The notes beneath the pieces were generated by a model. That model did no database searches. It was not told where the DNA came from and saw only the letters and a list, made by a program, of their open reading frames with translations. Positions 20,046 through 31,389 of a stretch of 64,000 nucleotides of DNA are shown in pieces. The position numbers and the translations under genes were made by a program. This DNA comes from Sacculina carcini (lineage: Eukaryota; Arthropoda; Thecostraca; Sacculinidae). Each line of letters begins with the position of its first letter. The stretch's first letter is position 1. Location: positions 2,149,501 to 2,213,500 of the forward strand of contig OU696576.1 of NCBI GenBank assembly GCA_916048095.2. Direction: 5' to 3'.

Positions 20046-20363
20046 CGCAGCGGCGAGCGATTGACCGGCTCGCCGCAGAAAAATTAAGTTCATCAAGTTC
20101 AGATCAGTTCATCAGATATATTGTCATAAAATCAACATCGCAATTTACATAACAATACACAGCAATAACACATGACAAATTAAGTCGGTCGAGCCAGTGA
20201 CTCATCAACGGACTTGCTATGATAAACAATAACATTATTTCTCGTGATCCGTGCTGGCTGAAATTACGCAAATAATTTACTCGCATAACGAAATAATACG
20301 CTGACTACATAATTATGAGAATGAATGTAATATTAGTGAGCCAATTTGCCGCAATACAACCGT

Positions 20364-20445
20364 ACATATGCGCGCACACACACGCACACACACGCGCACA
20401 CACATACCCACACACACCCAAACACACAAACACACATGCACACAA
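20364..20445. repeat. CA-rich microsatellite
   Basis: Imperfect (CA)n with CGCACA and CCCACA variants, about 80 bp. Confidence 0.85.
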
Positions 20446-20638
20446 TTTACAACGGCTGGTAACCAGAACAACAGAACACTCAACAAATACAAGAAGACAA
20501 GCTGAACGGAATACAGAAGCACATGAAATGATGAACAAACATTATTTGGTGCAGCATATGCAGCAATTACTATAATACATAATAATAGATCATAAATCCA
20601 TCGATTGCAAGCGATACAGGTATCATTATATTTTTTGC

Positions 20639-20805
20639 TTAACCCATTAATGCCCAAAGTTAACCGAAATAGGTAGATGAGTGATTTTCACAGCAACGCC
20701 TATTTATGGCACACTCAACATGTGTAGTGAATTTCACAGTAAAATATTTAACAGTTTTTAAGATATGAGCTGTCCAGTTTTCTGGACGCTGGGCACCTAA
20801 CAGTA
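20639..20805 (+). mobile_element. Possible piggyBac-type MITE end
   Basis: TTAACCCATTAATGCCCA at 20639 resembles piggyBac-type termini, which insert at TTAA and begin CCC. About 150 bp on, TGGACGCTGGGCACCTAA may be a decayed partner end. No transposase is present and the pairing is weak. Confidence 0.25.
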
Positions 20806-20948
20806 ACATTATTCCATTATATGCGAAGAAAACACTTCCAGCATATACGATCCATTTTATTACGAGTTTTAGGTCAAACTACCACGACTCAGAGCGGATA
20901 GATGGTCTTATGCCCACCCCCGAAGGCAATAATTTCGACCCCCATTAT

Positions 20949-21374
20949 CAGTGGCGGCGTCAGGATTTTTACGATGGGGGCTGAGGGAGTAAGGATAAAG
21001 TTGTGGGACTTGGCAAAACATGAGGGTCTATACTCGAACGCTGACATGATATTATAATAAGGGACTGGGGCACACTGATTCAGTGCTCGAACTTGAACCA
21101 TAATTGAAGGACATTATATACTGAACGACACGAGGTGAATACCATAGGATAGAACATATAACGGCACATTGACACACATGCAAACGTCATTACAGTAACA
21201 AATACTTAATTACTGTAAGACAAATAAGATTACTGTAGGACAATAAAGCTTCATTTACAGTGGTAAGAAAAATTTATGTCCATGATTATGATTGGGGTGG
21301 GGGGCTTAGGGGGCTTGGCATATTTTTTAGGGCTGTAACCCCCCCCCCCCAGGACCCCCTTGGCGCCGCCACTG
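20949..21374. mobile_element. hAT-type MITE
   Basis: 426 bp bounded by inverted ends CAGTGGCGGCGTCAGG (left) and the reverse complement of CAGTGGCGGCGCCAAG (right), 14 of 16 matching. The flanks are an 8-bp duplication with one mismatch: CCCATTAT (20941-20948) and CACATTAT (21375-21382). 8-bp duplications and CAG-starting inverted ends are typical of hAT. A poly-C run (21341-21350) lies inside. It is too short to encode transposase, so it is non-autonomous. Confidence 0.75.
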
Positions 21375-21629
21375 CACATTATAAATACAGCACAATTACA
21401 ATAGAGGTACGACTTCGGAAAAATGCTATTTCCAGCAGCCCCTCGGTCTCCTAGAGACTTACGATAAATTTCAATATCATGTGTGAGTCAACGGGACTCC
21501 TCAACACTTGGGCCTCCCCGGCCGGGCGGTGCTGGGGCGGTCGCCACGGTTCTACCAGGACTATCATTTTTACGACTCCAATACAAACTTAGGTTTGGAT
21601 ATTTAGCATATACACTCCACTCACTTTGT

Positions 21630-21965
21630 GGAATCCGTGGTGCAATTGTTAGCACACCCGCCTCAAAAGCGGGAGGTCTGGGGTTCGAAACCCAGCGGAG
21701 CAGAATTTCATTTGGTGAATTCTACAATCCCACATCCCCTGTCCACCCAGCTAAGATGATGGTACCAGATATCAGTCATGAGTTGTGCCATGCATTCTGG
21801 GGAGGTGGCCCTCTCTAATACGTCTTACGTCCTTTTGGCGCCATAGCGTGGAGAGGGTCGGTTCTGCGGTGGCAGCGAGCTGCACGGTGCACGCCTGTGT
21901 GTTCATAAGCATCGGCTTGTTCCCGTGTAGCAGCTGCCACTTATGCATTTAACCTTAAACCTTTA
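21630..21965 (+). mobile_element. tRNA-derived SINE
   Basis: The head at 21630-21702 has a D-arm-like GTGC/GCAC hairpin, an anticodon stem CCCGC/GCGGG with loop CTCAAAA, and box B GGTTCGAAACC (21682-21692) within a T-arm. The acceptor stem pairs only partly (TCCG with CGGA), and the variable loop is too short for a Leu(CAA) tRNA, so it is a tRNA relative rather than a gene. An unrelated body of about 230 bp follows, ending near TTAACCTTAAACC. RNA polymerase III transcription would be expected from the A and B boxes. Confidence 0.6.
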
Positions 21966-22385
21966 ACATGAATCCTTCAAGCATTACTAACATATCATCT
22001 GCTGTCATATTCAGCGATCCATTTTGTTGGACTGCATACAAATCTGTCTGTGCAACAAGGTTTCAGTGAACTTTTGATCTAAAACAATCTGAATAGCTGC
22101 AGCTATGTAGCAGTTGATACGACTTCATCAGGAAGAACAGAGCTACGGTTGATTGCTGTATATAAGAAATTCAGGACAATATGGATGAGCATCAGATTTC
22201 ATATTCATCTTCAAAAATCAACACAGAAGCAGTAAGTTATCGATTTGCTGAGTCCTTTTTTTGTTTGTTAGAATACATAAGCATATCAATTGATCAGTAG
22301 AAACCCTGAATGATTTCAATTATAAAAAAGTACTAGTTGATTTTTACGAGTATAATACGTAAACTTGTAATGATCAAAAGAGTGT

Positions 22386-23704
22386 CTATATCTATCTCTT
22401 TAAAAGATCCTCTGTTTGTGTGTGTGCCTGTCTGTCTGTCTGTCTGTCCCACCCTCCTTGGTCCATTCTCTGCAAGCTGCTACTCGGTAACCAATTAGTG
22501 TACCCGCTAACAATTTATACCATTACGTTGGAAATTTTCGTGTCTATACGATAGGTTGAATTGTAAAATTTAAAAATGAAATATAAAAAAAGTTATAGCG
22601 GTGAAAAGACAAAATGAACTCTGAAAAATGCGAAAATTTTGGTAAATATTTTGCCATTCAGTCCTCCTAGACAAGAAATGGTAAAGCTATACAGACTATA
22701 CCACTGTGTAGAGAACTATCTGTTCTACAATATAAGCTATAATTCATATCCAAAAATCAAATATAAAAGATGTAAAAATGACAAAATTTTAATCTACATT
22801 CAAATTTTTTATTAAACTCCGGGCGTCCGATTTTCTTTACTTTTCTCTCTATTTCTCAACAACTAACTATGACACATCTAAATCACACACACATCGCAAT
22901 CATCACAATCATCATCTAAATGACACATCACATCATATTATACCATCATGCTGGAAATTTTTTGTTCTACAGCACGGTATAAATTTTAATTTTCCAGAGT
23001 GTATTAAGAAAAAGGTACGGCGGTGTGGAGTCAAAATGACAAAGTCAAAAAGACAAAATTAGCACTGAAAACCGTGAATATTTTGGTCAACATTCTGCCA
23101 TCTGCTCCTCATAAACCAGCAATGGTACAGCTATACAAATTATACCATTGTGTAGAAAATGTTGTGTTCTACAAGATGAGCTATAATTTATACCAACAAA
23201 TGATACAAAAAACGTGTGAAATTGGCAAAATTCTTAACTACATCCAACATTTCACTTGAACACCAGGCGACTAAAATTAATTCATTTTTCTACCTATTTC
23301 TCAACAACTATTTGTCACACATTAAAATAAATTATACCATTGTGATAGAAATATCTGTTTTCTACAATATGGTATAATTTAAATTTTCCAAAGTGTACCT
23401 AAAGGAGGTTACGGCGGTGTAAATTCAAAAGGACATATTGCAAATTTTACAGCTATTATGCGCACTTGCGATTACACAGGAATATATACACTATACACTG
23501 ATTAAATTTCTGATCACTGATATACACTGATTAAATTTCATTGAAGCCCAATCACAATTAAGAATGCATCAGATTAGCTCCAAGCATGGATGGTGTGGTT
23601 TTATTGCGTACAGTTTAATTAATGCTACACTATACTGAATAGAAAGGCTTTATTGTCCTCAATATTTACACATGAATTGTTCCGCACGACGGGCGGGTAA
23701 AATG
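22386..23704 (+). mobile_element. Helentron/HINE-like repeat, copy A, 5' part
   Basis: It starts with TCTATCTCTTTAAAAGATCCTCTG and a GTCTGTCT microsatellite, then roughly 300-bp internal subrepeats (ATTATACCATNNTGNTGGAAAT, then GTTACGGCGGTGT blocks). The start closely matches 46761. A TATA-rich start with a short microsatellite, internal tandem repeats and GC-rich hairpin-like 3' boxes is the layout known for Helentron-associated interspersed elements; the class assignment is inference. At 23704 it is cut by an insertion and resumes at 26385. Confidence 0.5.
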
Positions 23705-24783
23705 CCGTAGCGCGGTGAATCAGCGATGCACCGCTGCCTACACTCCATGTGGCTGCACTCTCTCCGCTCTCTCCAGAGCGTTCACGGTCTGCTGGGTTGC
23801 AGGAGCATCGCGCGGACAGACCCACGTTTCGTTCACAGGTTAAAACTGCCACACAATTATGCCGCACTCACACTCTTTCTACGCGCGAGACAGTGGCCGC
23901 GTTCAAGAGGCGTGGCTGATGCGTGCGTGATGAGTCAATGCCACCTAGACTAGGTGGCATAGGTATAGACTATGGCATAGACTAGGTATCTAGGTGGCGT
24001 TGGATGAGTCATGGTCGCTTTTATCCACACTCAGTGGTTTTCAAATTTGGTGTATGTGGTCGAATTGTCCACACTCGTGATACGGCTTATAAATAATACG
24101 GATACCTCTAATAAATAATACAAACCTCACGGTCGCTCTCAACCCCTACATAATTCCACCCGTGCCATGGGCGCGCCAAGACCATACCGGAGTTAAAAGT
24201 GCCAATTTGAGACAATCCGCTAGAGGGCGCTGAAACTGGCCGTTTGAGACAAAAAGCGAGAGTGCGGGAAATTCGCTAGGCAGAGCCTGTGATAATTAGC
24301 CGCTCAGGCAACTTGCCGTTGTTAACGAACACTTGACGCAGTCGAGTGTAGATATACGCCGTCAAAATTCACCGACTAAACCGATACTGAAAATGTCTAC
24401 TTACAAATTTGTATGTTTACGGATACAATACTTTGTATACGGAAATAGCAATTTGTACGGATGCTGAATATGCTTACTGGTTAATTTGTATGTCTATTTG
24501 TTAAAATGTTATATGTATATTATTATTTATAATTATTTTATTATTATGTATTAATGTATTTGTATATTTGTATGTATATAGAAAAACTACGCTGGTATTG
24601 ACCTTCTCTTTTCAAGGAACCAATATATATGGGAAAAAATTAGATACACATACGGAATATAGATAATTGCGAGCTTTTTGCAGTTACGTTTACTATTAAG
24701 TCTCTGGTTAGGTTAGGTTGTTTTCAGCCCCAGTAATAGGTAGTACACGTTCTGTGCAAAACGAACTCTTCCTACAACAACTA

Positions 24784-24822
24784 TAGGTTAGGTTACGTTA
24801 GGTTAGGTTAGGTTAGGTTAGG
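24784..24822 (+). repeat. Interstitial telomere-type (TTAGG)n, G-strand
   Basis: About six GGTTA units with one GTTACG variant; a shorter run lies at 24709-24722. TTAGG is the common arthropod telomere repeat. Confidence 0.8.
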
Positions 24823-25000
24823 CGAAACACTGATGCCGTATATTTCATGTCCACTTTTAGCTCCAGCACTAGTGTAACTTGTGTGCGCCTATGCTGCCAG
24901 CTGGATTAGGACGGCAAAGAGAGAGTATGGGAGCGCAAAGAAATGTTGTCTCAAATAGACTTTGTTCCAATTGGGGCCATAAATATGCTGGTCTTGTCAC

Positions 25001-25090
25001 CTAACCTAACCTAACCTAACCTAACCAACCTAACCTAACCTAACCAAACCTAAGCAACCCACCTAACCTAACCTAACCAAACCTAAACTA
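25001..25090 (-). repeat. Interstitial telomere-type (TTAGG)n, C-strand
   Basis: CCTAA units with CCAACC and CCAAAC interruptions, opposite in orientation to the array at 24784, so the two form an inverted pair inside the foldback. Confidence 0.8.
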
Positions 25091-26384
25091 CGTTAATCGC
25101 CAGGAACGGCTTATTATCACAGGCTCTGCTTAGCGCATTTCCCGCACTCTCGCTTTATGTCTCAAACGGCCAGTTTCAGAGCCCTCTAGCGGATTGTCTC
25201 AAACTGGCACTTTTAACTCCGGTATGGTCTTGGCGCGCCCATGGCACGGGTCAGATTATGTAGAGGCTGAGAGCGACCGTGAGGTTTGTCTCAAATAGAC
25301 ATTGTCTCAATTGGGGTAGTCTCACCGGACTAGGACGGCAAAGAGAGAGTATGAGAATTATGCCTCAAAATGACACTGCCGCTAACAGGTCTATATCCGT
25401 TTTTGACTAATTCCAGTGTTGAGCAGGAAATTGATATTGAGTTGACTAAATTTGTGATTCCGCTAAAGAGCTAATATACTTTGAGTTTAATACTATGAGT
25501 GCAAACTACACTGATCTGTATAGTTACAACCTATATACGTATACGTATTCAGGAGTAAACACATTGATATGCGCATTATTGTGTATATGAGTATAATGCC
25601 AACTCGTGCATTATATGAAATATTTAGATGTAATTATTTAACGATGTTGATGGTTTGACTGGTAGGATGTTGAGCACATTGTCGCACACATTTAATCGAC
25701 TAGAGATCGAGTTGACTAAGTTTGTTATTCCTTTCAAGGGCTAATATAAATATACTAAATATATATAAATAATATATACTAAATATATATAATATATATA
25801 ATATATATATATAATAATATATACTAAATATAATAAATATAATGTACTTAGTGTTAATGTCATTATGTCAAATAGTGTATTATATAAATATGTTCTCAAA
25901 GATTTTGATGTAGTTATTTAACGATAGAATGGTTTGGCTGACGGGATGTTGAGCACATTGCACTGATATTTCCTCCCTGTTATGTTTGCTTTGCATTTCA
26001 TAAAATTGTATTTTCGCATAATAGTTCAACATACGTAAATGTACTGGGGAGTACGGCTACACGGATGAGTACAATTACACCGGCTCAGGCGATGCTGTAT
26101 TTTGGCTAATTTCAGTGCTTCGTTAAAATTCACTAGTTCAGGAGTACATAACCGGGGGTGCTCGATCAGAGGTGCGAGCCTGGTTATTAGGGGTGCGAGG
26201 ATTCCTGTAAATCTTTTTAAAGGTCATGTCTAGTTTACCCTATTCTGCACTGGTTTATTCTATTAATAATTGGTTGTCATCAGTCGTCAAATAAACTCTC
26301 GCGAGAGTACTCTTGTTTTGCCAGAGTAGCGAGGCGGCGCAATACCTAACATCTCAGCATTGCGCTGCCTAACAACTCCGCTAC

Positions 26385-27430
26385 AATGCTACTGGGAACA
26401 AAGTAAACTAATTAATTTTACTGTGTAATTTAATTGGTTTGATTTCAAGGTGCATACGCTTAAGTTGCATAAGGATATGGGTTGTAATATCATGCAATGC
26501 CAACTATGTGCATATGCTGTTTTAGCGGAAGCATTAATCTGGAATTATAGAGATGACAGAAAGTTTCATTGTTTTGATAGTGTTACACTTCTGAAATACT
26601 ACACACGAGGGACGGGTGTGAATTTGAGCAGTGTTGAGGGAAAAACGTCGTCAATAATTAAAACAAGAATCTACAAATTTATATTTTTCTATTGGATAAG
26701 CTTTTTGCTTTTTGATTCATTATATTTTATTAATAGTTCCACACGACGGGAGGGTTTGAATACGAGGCTGTTCGAGGGAAAATAGTTTGCCTCATCTAAA
26801 ATAAAAACATTCATATTTAGACTTTTCTATTGGTCAAGACTTTTTATGGATTTACTTTTTCTTTTAAAATTTCTACTCGTTATTTATTAATTCAATATGT
26901 ATTTTACTTTATTCATTGTTCTGCACAACGGGCGGGTTTCAATGTTAGATGGCGATGTTAAGTTATAAATATATTTTGAAAACATTATGATAAAAAAGTT
27001 TAGTCAGTTTTCATTGTTTTGTGTCAGAGTTCTGAATTATCCAGCACGACGGGCAGGTTTAAATAGGAAATTTTTTATGGGTTTACTCTTTTCTTTATTA
27101 ATTCATATCTATTTTCTCTTATGAATTGAATACAAATTTAATAGTATGAATTGTTCCGCACGGCGGGTGGGCTTACATGCTAGAATTTTCATTGTTTGTT
27201 ACGTGTTTGTGTTCTTAATTATTCCGCACGACGGGCAGGATTAAATATGAGGCGGATTGAGGGATCATATTTTGTCAAATTTGAATTTAAAATATTCACA
27301 TTTAGAGTTTTTTATTGGTGAACGTATATACAGGTTAAATTTCTTGCTATTTAATTTGTGTTCAATTTATTTTATGGATTGAATATGAATTTTATTTTAT
27401 GAATTGTTCAGCACGGCAGGCGGGTTCAAA

Positions 27431-27474
<44 letters not shown>
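26385..27474 (+). mobile_element. HINE-like repeat, copy A, 3' part
   Basis: AT-rich sequence with six GC-rich boxes of the type CACGACGGGCGGGT (near 26739, 26918, 27039, 27151, 27222, 27407), alternating between two subtypes, one followed by TTTAAATATGAGGCGG and one by TTTACATGCTAGAATTTTC. It ends in a (TA)n tract where Tigger A inserted. Confidence 0.55.
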
Positions 27475-27477
<3 letters not shown>

Positions 27478-29831
27478 TGATACCTCGGCTCACGAACATA
27501 ATTGGTTCCCAGAAAGTGTTCGTAAGGCGAAAAGTTCGTCTTCAGAACATTTATTTCCCATAAGAAACCATACAAATCAGAATAATCCGTTCCCAGGTCC
27601 CCATAAAACATAATTTTCTATTAAATAAGCCTTAAGACTACAAAAATAGCTTATTTTATGTATAATAAATGTTTTATTGTATTGTAATTGAAGAAATATA
27701 CGAAAATAATCAAAGAAAAGAATTGTAATAAAAGAAACGAATTGTAATAAAAGAAGCGAATTGTAATAAAATAATTGTATTGCACGATCGAATTGTAATA
27801 ACAGAAATAAGAGGGAGGGAGTGAGTTACTGCTTGGAAGGAGAGTCAGCTTCCATAAGCACTGTAGGTAACTCAACCTCCGGTGTGGCTTCTCTTCTTTG
27901 CTTCTTAGAAGGTGACTCTTTATCCTTTTTGCTGACTAGAAACCTCTTAATTGACACCTGTTGCTTTCTCAGTTGTATGGTCTTACAAAACTGAGGCATC
28001 ACATTATCATTCATCATGTCGATGATTCTCATAGCCACAGTCTTTTCTGAATGATACTGCTCGATAAAAGCCTGCACATCACTCCACTTAGCTAGCATGG
28101 TCTTGATGTTCTCACTTGATGCTGCAGCCATCTCCTCGTCCTCAGATGACAACTCCTGAATGGCTTCCTTCTGCTTGTCCTCTTGAAGACAAATCAAATC
28201 CTGTGTGTTGAGGACCTCATTATGGTCAGCAACAAGCTCCTCGACGTCATCTGCATCCACTTGGAGTCCCATGTTCTGTCCCATGGAAACAATGTCGTTC
28301 ACAGCAACAGAGTCTTGAGGATCAGATCCTTCAAAATCCCTCTCAAGGATGCATGCGGGCCACAACTTCTTCCATGCTGCTTTCAAAGTTCGAAAGGTAA
28401 CATCATGCCATGCCTTTTCTATCCGTTGAACACAATGATACACATTGAAATGGTCCTTCCAATAATCCCTAAGGGATAGATCGGTGTCATTGGTCACGTG
28501 AAAGCACCGAGTAAATAAAGCCTTAGTGTAAAGCTTCTTAAAGCTTGCGATCACTTGCTGGTCCATGGGCTGCAGGAGGGGGGTTGTGTTGGGAGGGAGA
28601 AATTTGACCTTTATGAATTCAAGATCACCTTGAAGTACCTCCTCCAAACTTGGTGGATGCGCTGGGGCATTGTCAAGGAGAAGACACTTGACAGAGAGTC
28701 CTTTCTCCTCGAGATATTTCCTCACTGAAGGAGCGAAAACATCATGCATCCAGTCCATAAACAGGAGACGAGTAACCCAAGCTTTGGTGTTGGACTTCCA
28801 CATTACAGGAAGCTTGGATTTAACCACCTGATTTTTCTTGAAGGCCCTTGGGTTTTCTGAGTGGTAAACCAACATTGGTTTTATCTTACAGTCGCCACTG
28901 GCATTGCCGCACATCAGGAGGGTTAGCCTATCTTTCATAGGCTTATGCCCAGGGACGGACTTCTCTTACTGTGTAATGAAAGTCCGCTTAGGCTTCTTTT
29001 TCCAAAAAAGACCGGTTTCATCAGCATTAAACACTTGATGAGGAACGTAACCTTCTTCTTCCACCATCTTGAGAAATGATTCCGTGTACGCTTCGGCAGC
29101 TATATCATCAGAACTGGCTGCCTCACCATGACGAATGACACTGTGAATCCCTGTACGACGCTTAAACTTCTCGAACCATCCGTGGCAAGCCTTGAAATCA
29201 TCAATCGATGACGAACTTCCAGTTTGCATCTTGATTATATCCGAGTGAAGTTGCCGTGCTTTCTCGGCGATGATACTCTCACCCACACTGTCACCTGCTA
29301 GCTGCTTTTCATTTATCCAAATCAACAGAAGTTTTTCAACCTCTTCTATTGCCTGAGACCGTTGCTTAGACAACACAGAAACACCCTTAGCCACACACGC
29401 ACCCATAATAGCTTCCTTGTTCTTCAGGATGGTAGCAATAGTAGACTTAGCGTACTGGTACTGTGACGCAAGGGCACACCTCGTTCGTGTTTTTCAATGA
29501 TCTCCTTCTTCTGCTCGATCGTAATTTTATTTAATCTTTTCTTAGGCTCAACACTAGCCTGTGGTGGGGTCTTTTTCGGACCCATAATAGCAAAACTACA
29601 TCAATATGGTCCAAAATATCTATGAAAGACAAACCACGTGTGCACTCGACGAAAGGCGGTGACGAACTGGGACCCCGTGAGCGTGCGTAAGCTTCTCGTG
29701 GCCGCCACCGTGGCGCTGTTCGACCGCGTGGTTTGGTTCGTCCGACGAAAACTGGTTCGTCAGCCGAGACTATATGCTCGCGAATTTAATGTTCGTGAGG
29801 CGAAAAGTTCGTGAGCTGAAGCGTTCGTCAG
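27475..29831 (-). mobile_element. Tigger/pogo-type DNA transposon, copy A
   Basis: The left end CAGTGATACCTCGGCTCACG at 27475 is preceded by TA. The right end is lost: GAAGCGTTCGTCAG is followed by unrelated GTACGCTGG, whereas copy B continues to its terminal ACTG. The transposase is on the minus strand. TA target and DDD-type transposase place it in the pogo/Tigger group of Tc1/mariner. Confidence 0.85.
27826..29585 (-). pseudogene. Tigger transposase, copy A (broken)
   Basis: The start is MGPKKTPP at 29585, with an N-terminal CENP-B-type helix-turn-helix. A short deletion near 29470 shifts the frame; the frame from 29406 carries the second DNA-binding part (IHSVIRHGEAASSDD) and the first catalytic Asp (FNADETGLFW). 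An in-frame TAA near 28968 stands where copy B has GAA. The last part, 28938-27826, holds LLLDNAPAHP and QPMDQQVI with the second and third Asp. About 520 residues if read through. The C-terminal end is complete here. Confidence 0.85.
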
Positions 29832-30548
29832 GTACGCTGGCGTACGCTGCCTCTCGCACGCCCTCTTTGGGGCTATTGCCATTGCAGTGAGTACGTCCGG
29901 GCTAGGCGGTCCCTTTACGCGCAACGCCGCGATACAGGTGTAAAGTCAAAAGGATATATTGCCAATTTGACAGCTATTATGCGCACTTGCGATTACACAG
30001 GAATATACACTGATTAAATTTCACTGAAACCCAATCACAATTATGAATGCATCATATTAGCTCCAAGCATGGATGGTGTGGTTTTATTGCGTACAGTTTA
30101 ATTAATGCTACACTATACTGAATATAAAGATTTTATTGTCCTCAATATTCACACATGAATTGTTCCGCACGACGGACGGAAAAAATGCTACTAGGAACAA
30201 AGTAAACTACTGAATTTTACTGTGTAATTTAATTGGTTTAATTTCAAGTTGCATACGCTCAAGTTGCATAAGGATACTATACATATAGGATAGGATACAT
30301 ATGGGTTGTAATATCATGCAATGCCAACTATATCCATATGCTGTTTTAGCGGAAGCATTAATATGGAATTATAGAGATGACAGAAAGTTTCATTGTTTTG
30401 ATAGTGTTACACTTCTGAATTACTACACACGAAGGACGGGTGTGAATTTGAGCAGTGCTGAGGGAAAAAACTTCGTCAATAATTAAAACAAGAATTTAAA
30501 AATTTATATTTTTCTATTGGATAAACTTTTTGCTTTTTGATTCATTAT
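29832..30548 (+). mobile_element. HINE-like repeat, copy B, left part
   Basis: After about 100 bp of unmatched sequence, the repeat resumes at about 29935 (GTGTAAAGTCAAAAGGATAT) at a point equivalent to 23420 of copy A, so it is 5'-truncated. It then parallels copy A, including the 60-codon stretch also seen at 26450 (LIWNYRDDRKFHCFDSVTLL), which looks like conserved repeat sequence rather than a gene. An LTR element interrupts it at 30549. Confidence 0.5.
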
Positions 30549-31061
30549 TGTAATTTCAGTGTACGTTGCAATGCCGTCACTCGATTGCGATGATGTCACC
30601 GCCGTTGAATCACATACCTGGAATAGACGGACCTGCAATCGCACGCTGCAGATTTGGAGAACAAGCGCGCTAGCCTGAGTGCGTGTGCGTGCGCGTGTGT
30701 GCATGTGAATCAGTCCGTGTATGCGCGTCTGCATGCGTGCGTATGCTTGTGAGTGTGTATGTGTGCGTGTGTGTTTGTGATCACGTCATCGCCACTGATG
30801 CCATGCATCTATATGTCGCAATGTATCTGCTGTATATATGTATGAGCGCTCATGTGTCATCGCTGTTGTCACACACATGTTCTTCGAACAAAGCTTGCTA
30901 TATAATGCGCTAACGGGGAGGAATCGGGGATTGTCTCTTGGTGCTCGCTGTGTGGTGTAGTCTTGTGGGCGCGTGTGGGATATCGCTGTCCCGCACGCGC
31001 CTGTCTGTCTTTGTCTGTGCATCGAGAAATACATTGTCGTTTTTGGACATTCGATTCCACA
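30549..31061 (+). repeat. 5' LTR
   Basis: It carries a TATA-like TATATAA at 30899-30905 and, about 60 bp on, an imperfect hairpin (GGGCGCGTGTGGGA with TCCCGCACGCGCC, 30966-31003) that recurs in the TRIM-like LTRs. GTGTGCGT low-complexity sequence lies upstream of the TATA. Confidence 0.8.
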
Positions 31062-31077
31062 AGGTATTTCGGCAACA

Positions 31078-31310
31078 TGGAAGCGAGTACGAGAGATGTC
31101 CCGATGTCGGAGGTGAGTGAAGGCAGTGTGGTTGCCTTCGACATTCGTCTGGTGCCAGAGTTTAATGGGCCGTAACGTGCCAGTAACGGAGTGGCTGGAG
31201 AAGGCCGGGATGGTCTGCAGACTGCGGGGAGTGAGTTGCCTGCAATATGTGCTGTCACTTCGTCTGTCGGACGGTGCGCACGGACGCGCCGCTCGGCCAG
31301 TCAGAGGCCG
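31078..31310 (+). pseudogene. Gag N-terminal remnant
   Basis: MEASTRDVPMSEVSEGSVVA then FDIRLVPEFNG, equivalent to FDLRLVPEYDG in the gag of the element at 38.1-38.9 kb. A stop follows, and TEWLEKAGMVCRLRGV continues in another frame, matching TDWLSKVRKMCRLLGV. The remainder is replaced by hairpins and the 23-bp array. Confidence 0.7.
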
Positions 31311-31354
31311 AGCGGCCGGCCAGCAAATGCCTGTGTGGCATTTGCTGGCCGGCC
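31291..31354. repeat. Two adjacent GC-rich perfect hairpins
   Basis: Hairpin 1: GCTCGGCC (31291-31298) with GGCCGAGC (31306-31313). Hairpin 2: 18-bp perfect arms at 31314-31331 and 31337-31354 with a 5-nt loop TGTGT. They lie just left of the minisatellite and contain its GGCCGGC core. Confidence 0.9.
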
Positions 31355-31389
31355 CGCGGCTGACGCACGTCGACTTGACGGAACTGGAC

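Larger units (their letters stand above)
24121..25288. mobile_element. Foldback element with telomeric repeats inside
   Basis: Inverted arms of about 178 bp, 24121-24298 and 25111-25288. The left arm starts CAAACCTCACGGTCGCTC and the right arm ends with its complement; both hold CCATGGGCGCGCCAAGACC or its complement. I could not find a clear target duplication. Between the arms are TTAGG arrays in opposite orientations and a block (GGACGGCAAAGAGAGAGTATG with GTCTCAAATAGAC) that recurs, rearranged, just outside the right arm. It codes for nothing. Confidence 0.75.
23705..26384. mobile_element. Unclassified 2.7-kb insertion in HINE copy A
   Basis: Related repeats at 30.16 and 40.36 kb read continuously across this point (GGGTAAAATGCTACTGGGAA at 40364), so the stretch is an insertion. 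AATG lies at both edges (23701-23704 and 26385-26388), consistent with a 4-bp target duplication. The ends CCGTAGCG and CTCCGCTAC share a short inverted GTAGCG. It contains the foldback at 24121-25288 and AT-rich sequence near 25740-25850. No transposase or RT is seen. Confidence 0.55.

Noticed and set aside
21630..21702. Functional tRNA-Leu(CAA)
   Set aside because: The acceptor stem pairs at only about four positions, and the variable loop is too short for a Leu tRNA. A SINE head explains it better.
24784..25090. A true chromosome end
   Set aside because: The TTAGG arrays are short, opposed in orientation and lie inside a foldback element with sequence on both sides.
26450..26785. 111-codon ORF repeated at 30301 as a conserved small gene
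   Set aside because: Both copies lie inside the HINE-like repeat and differ in frame integrity; shared repeat ancestry explains the similarity.
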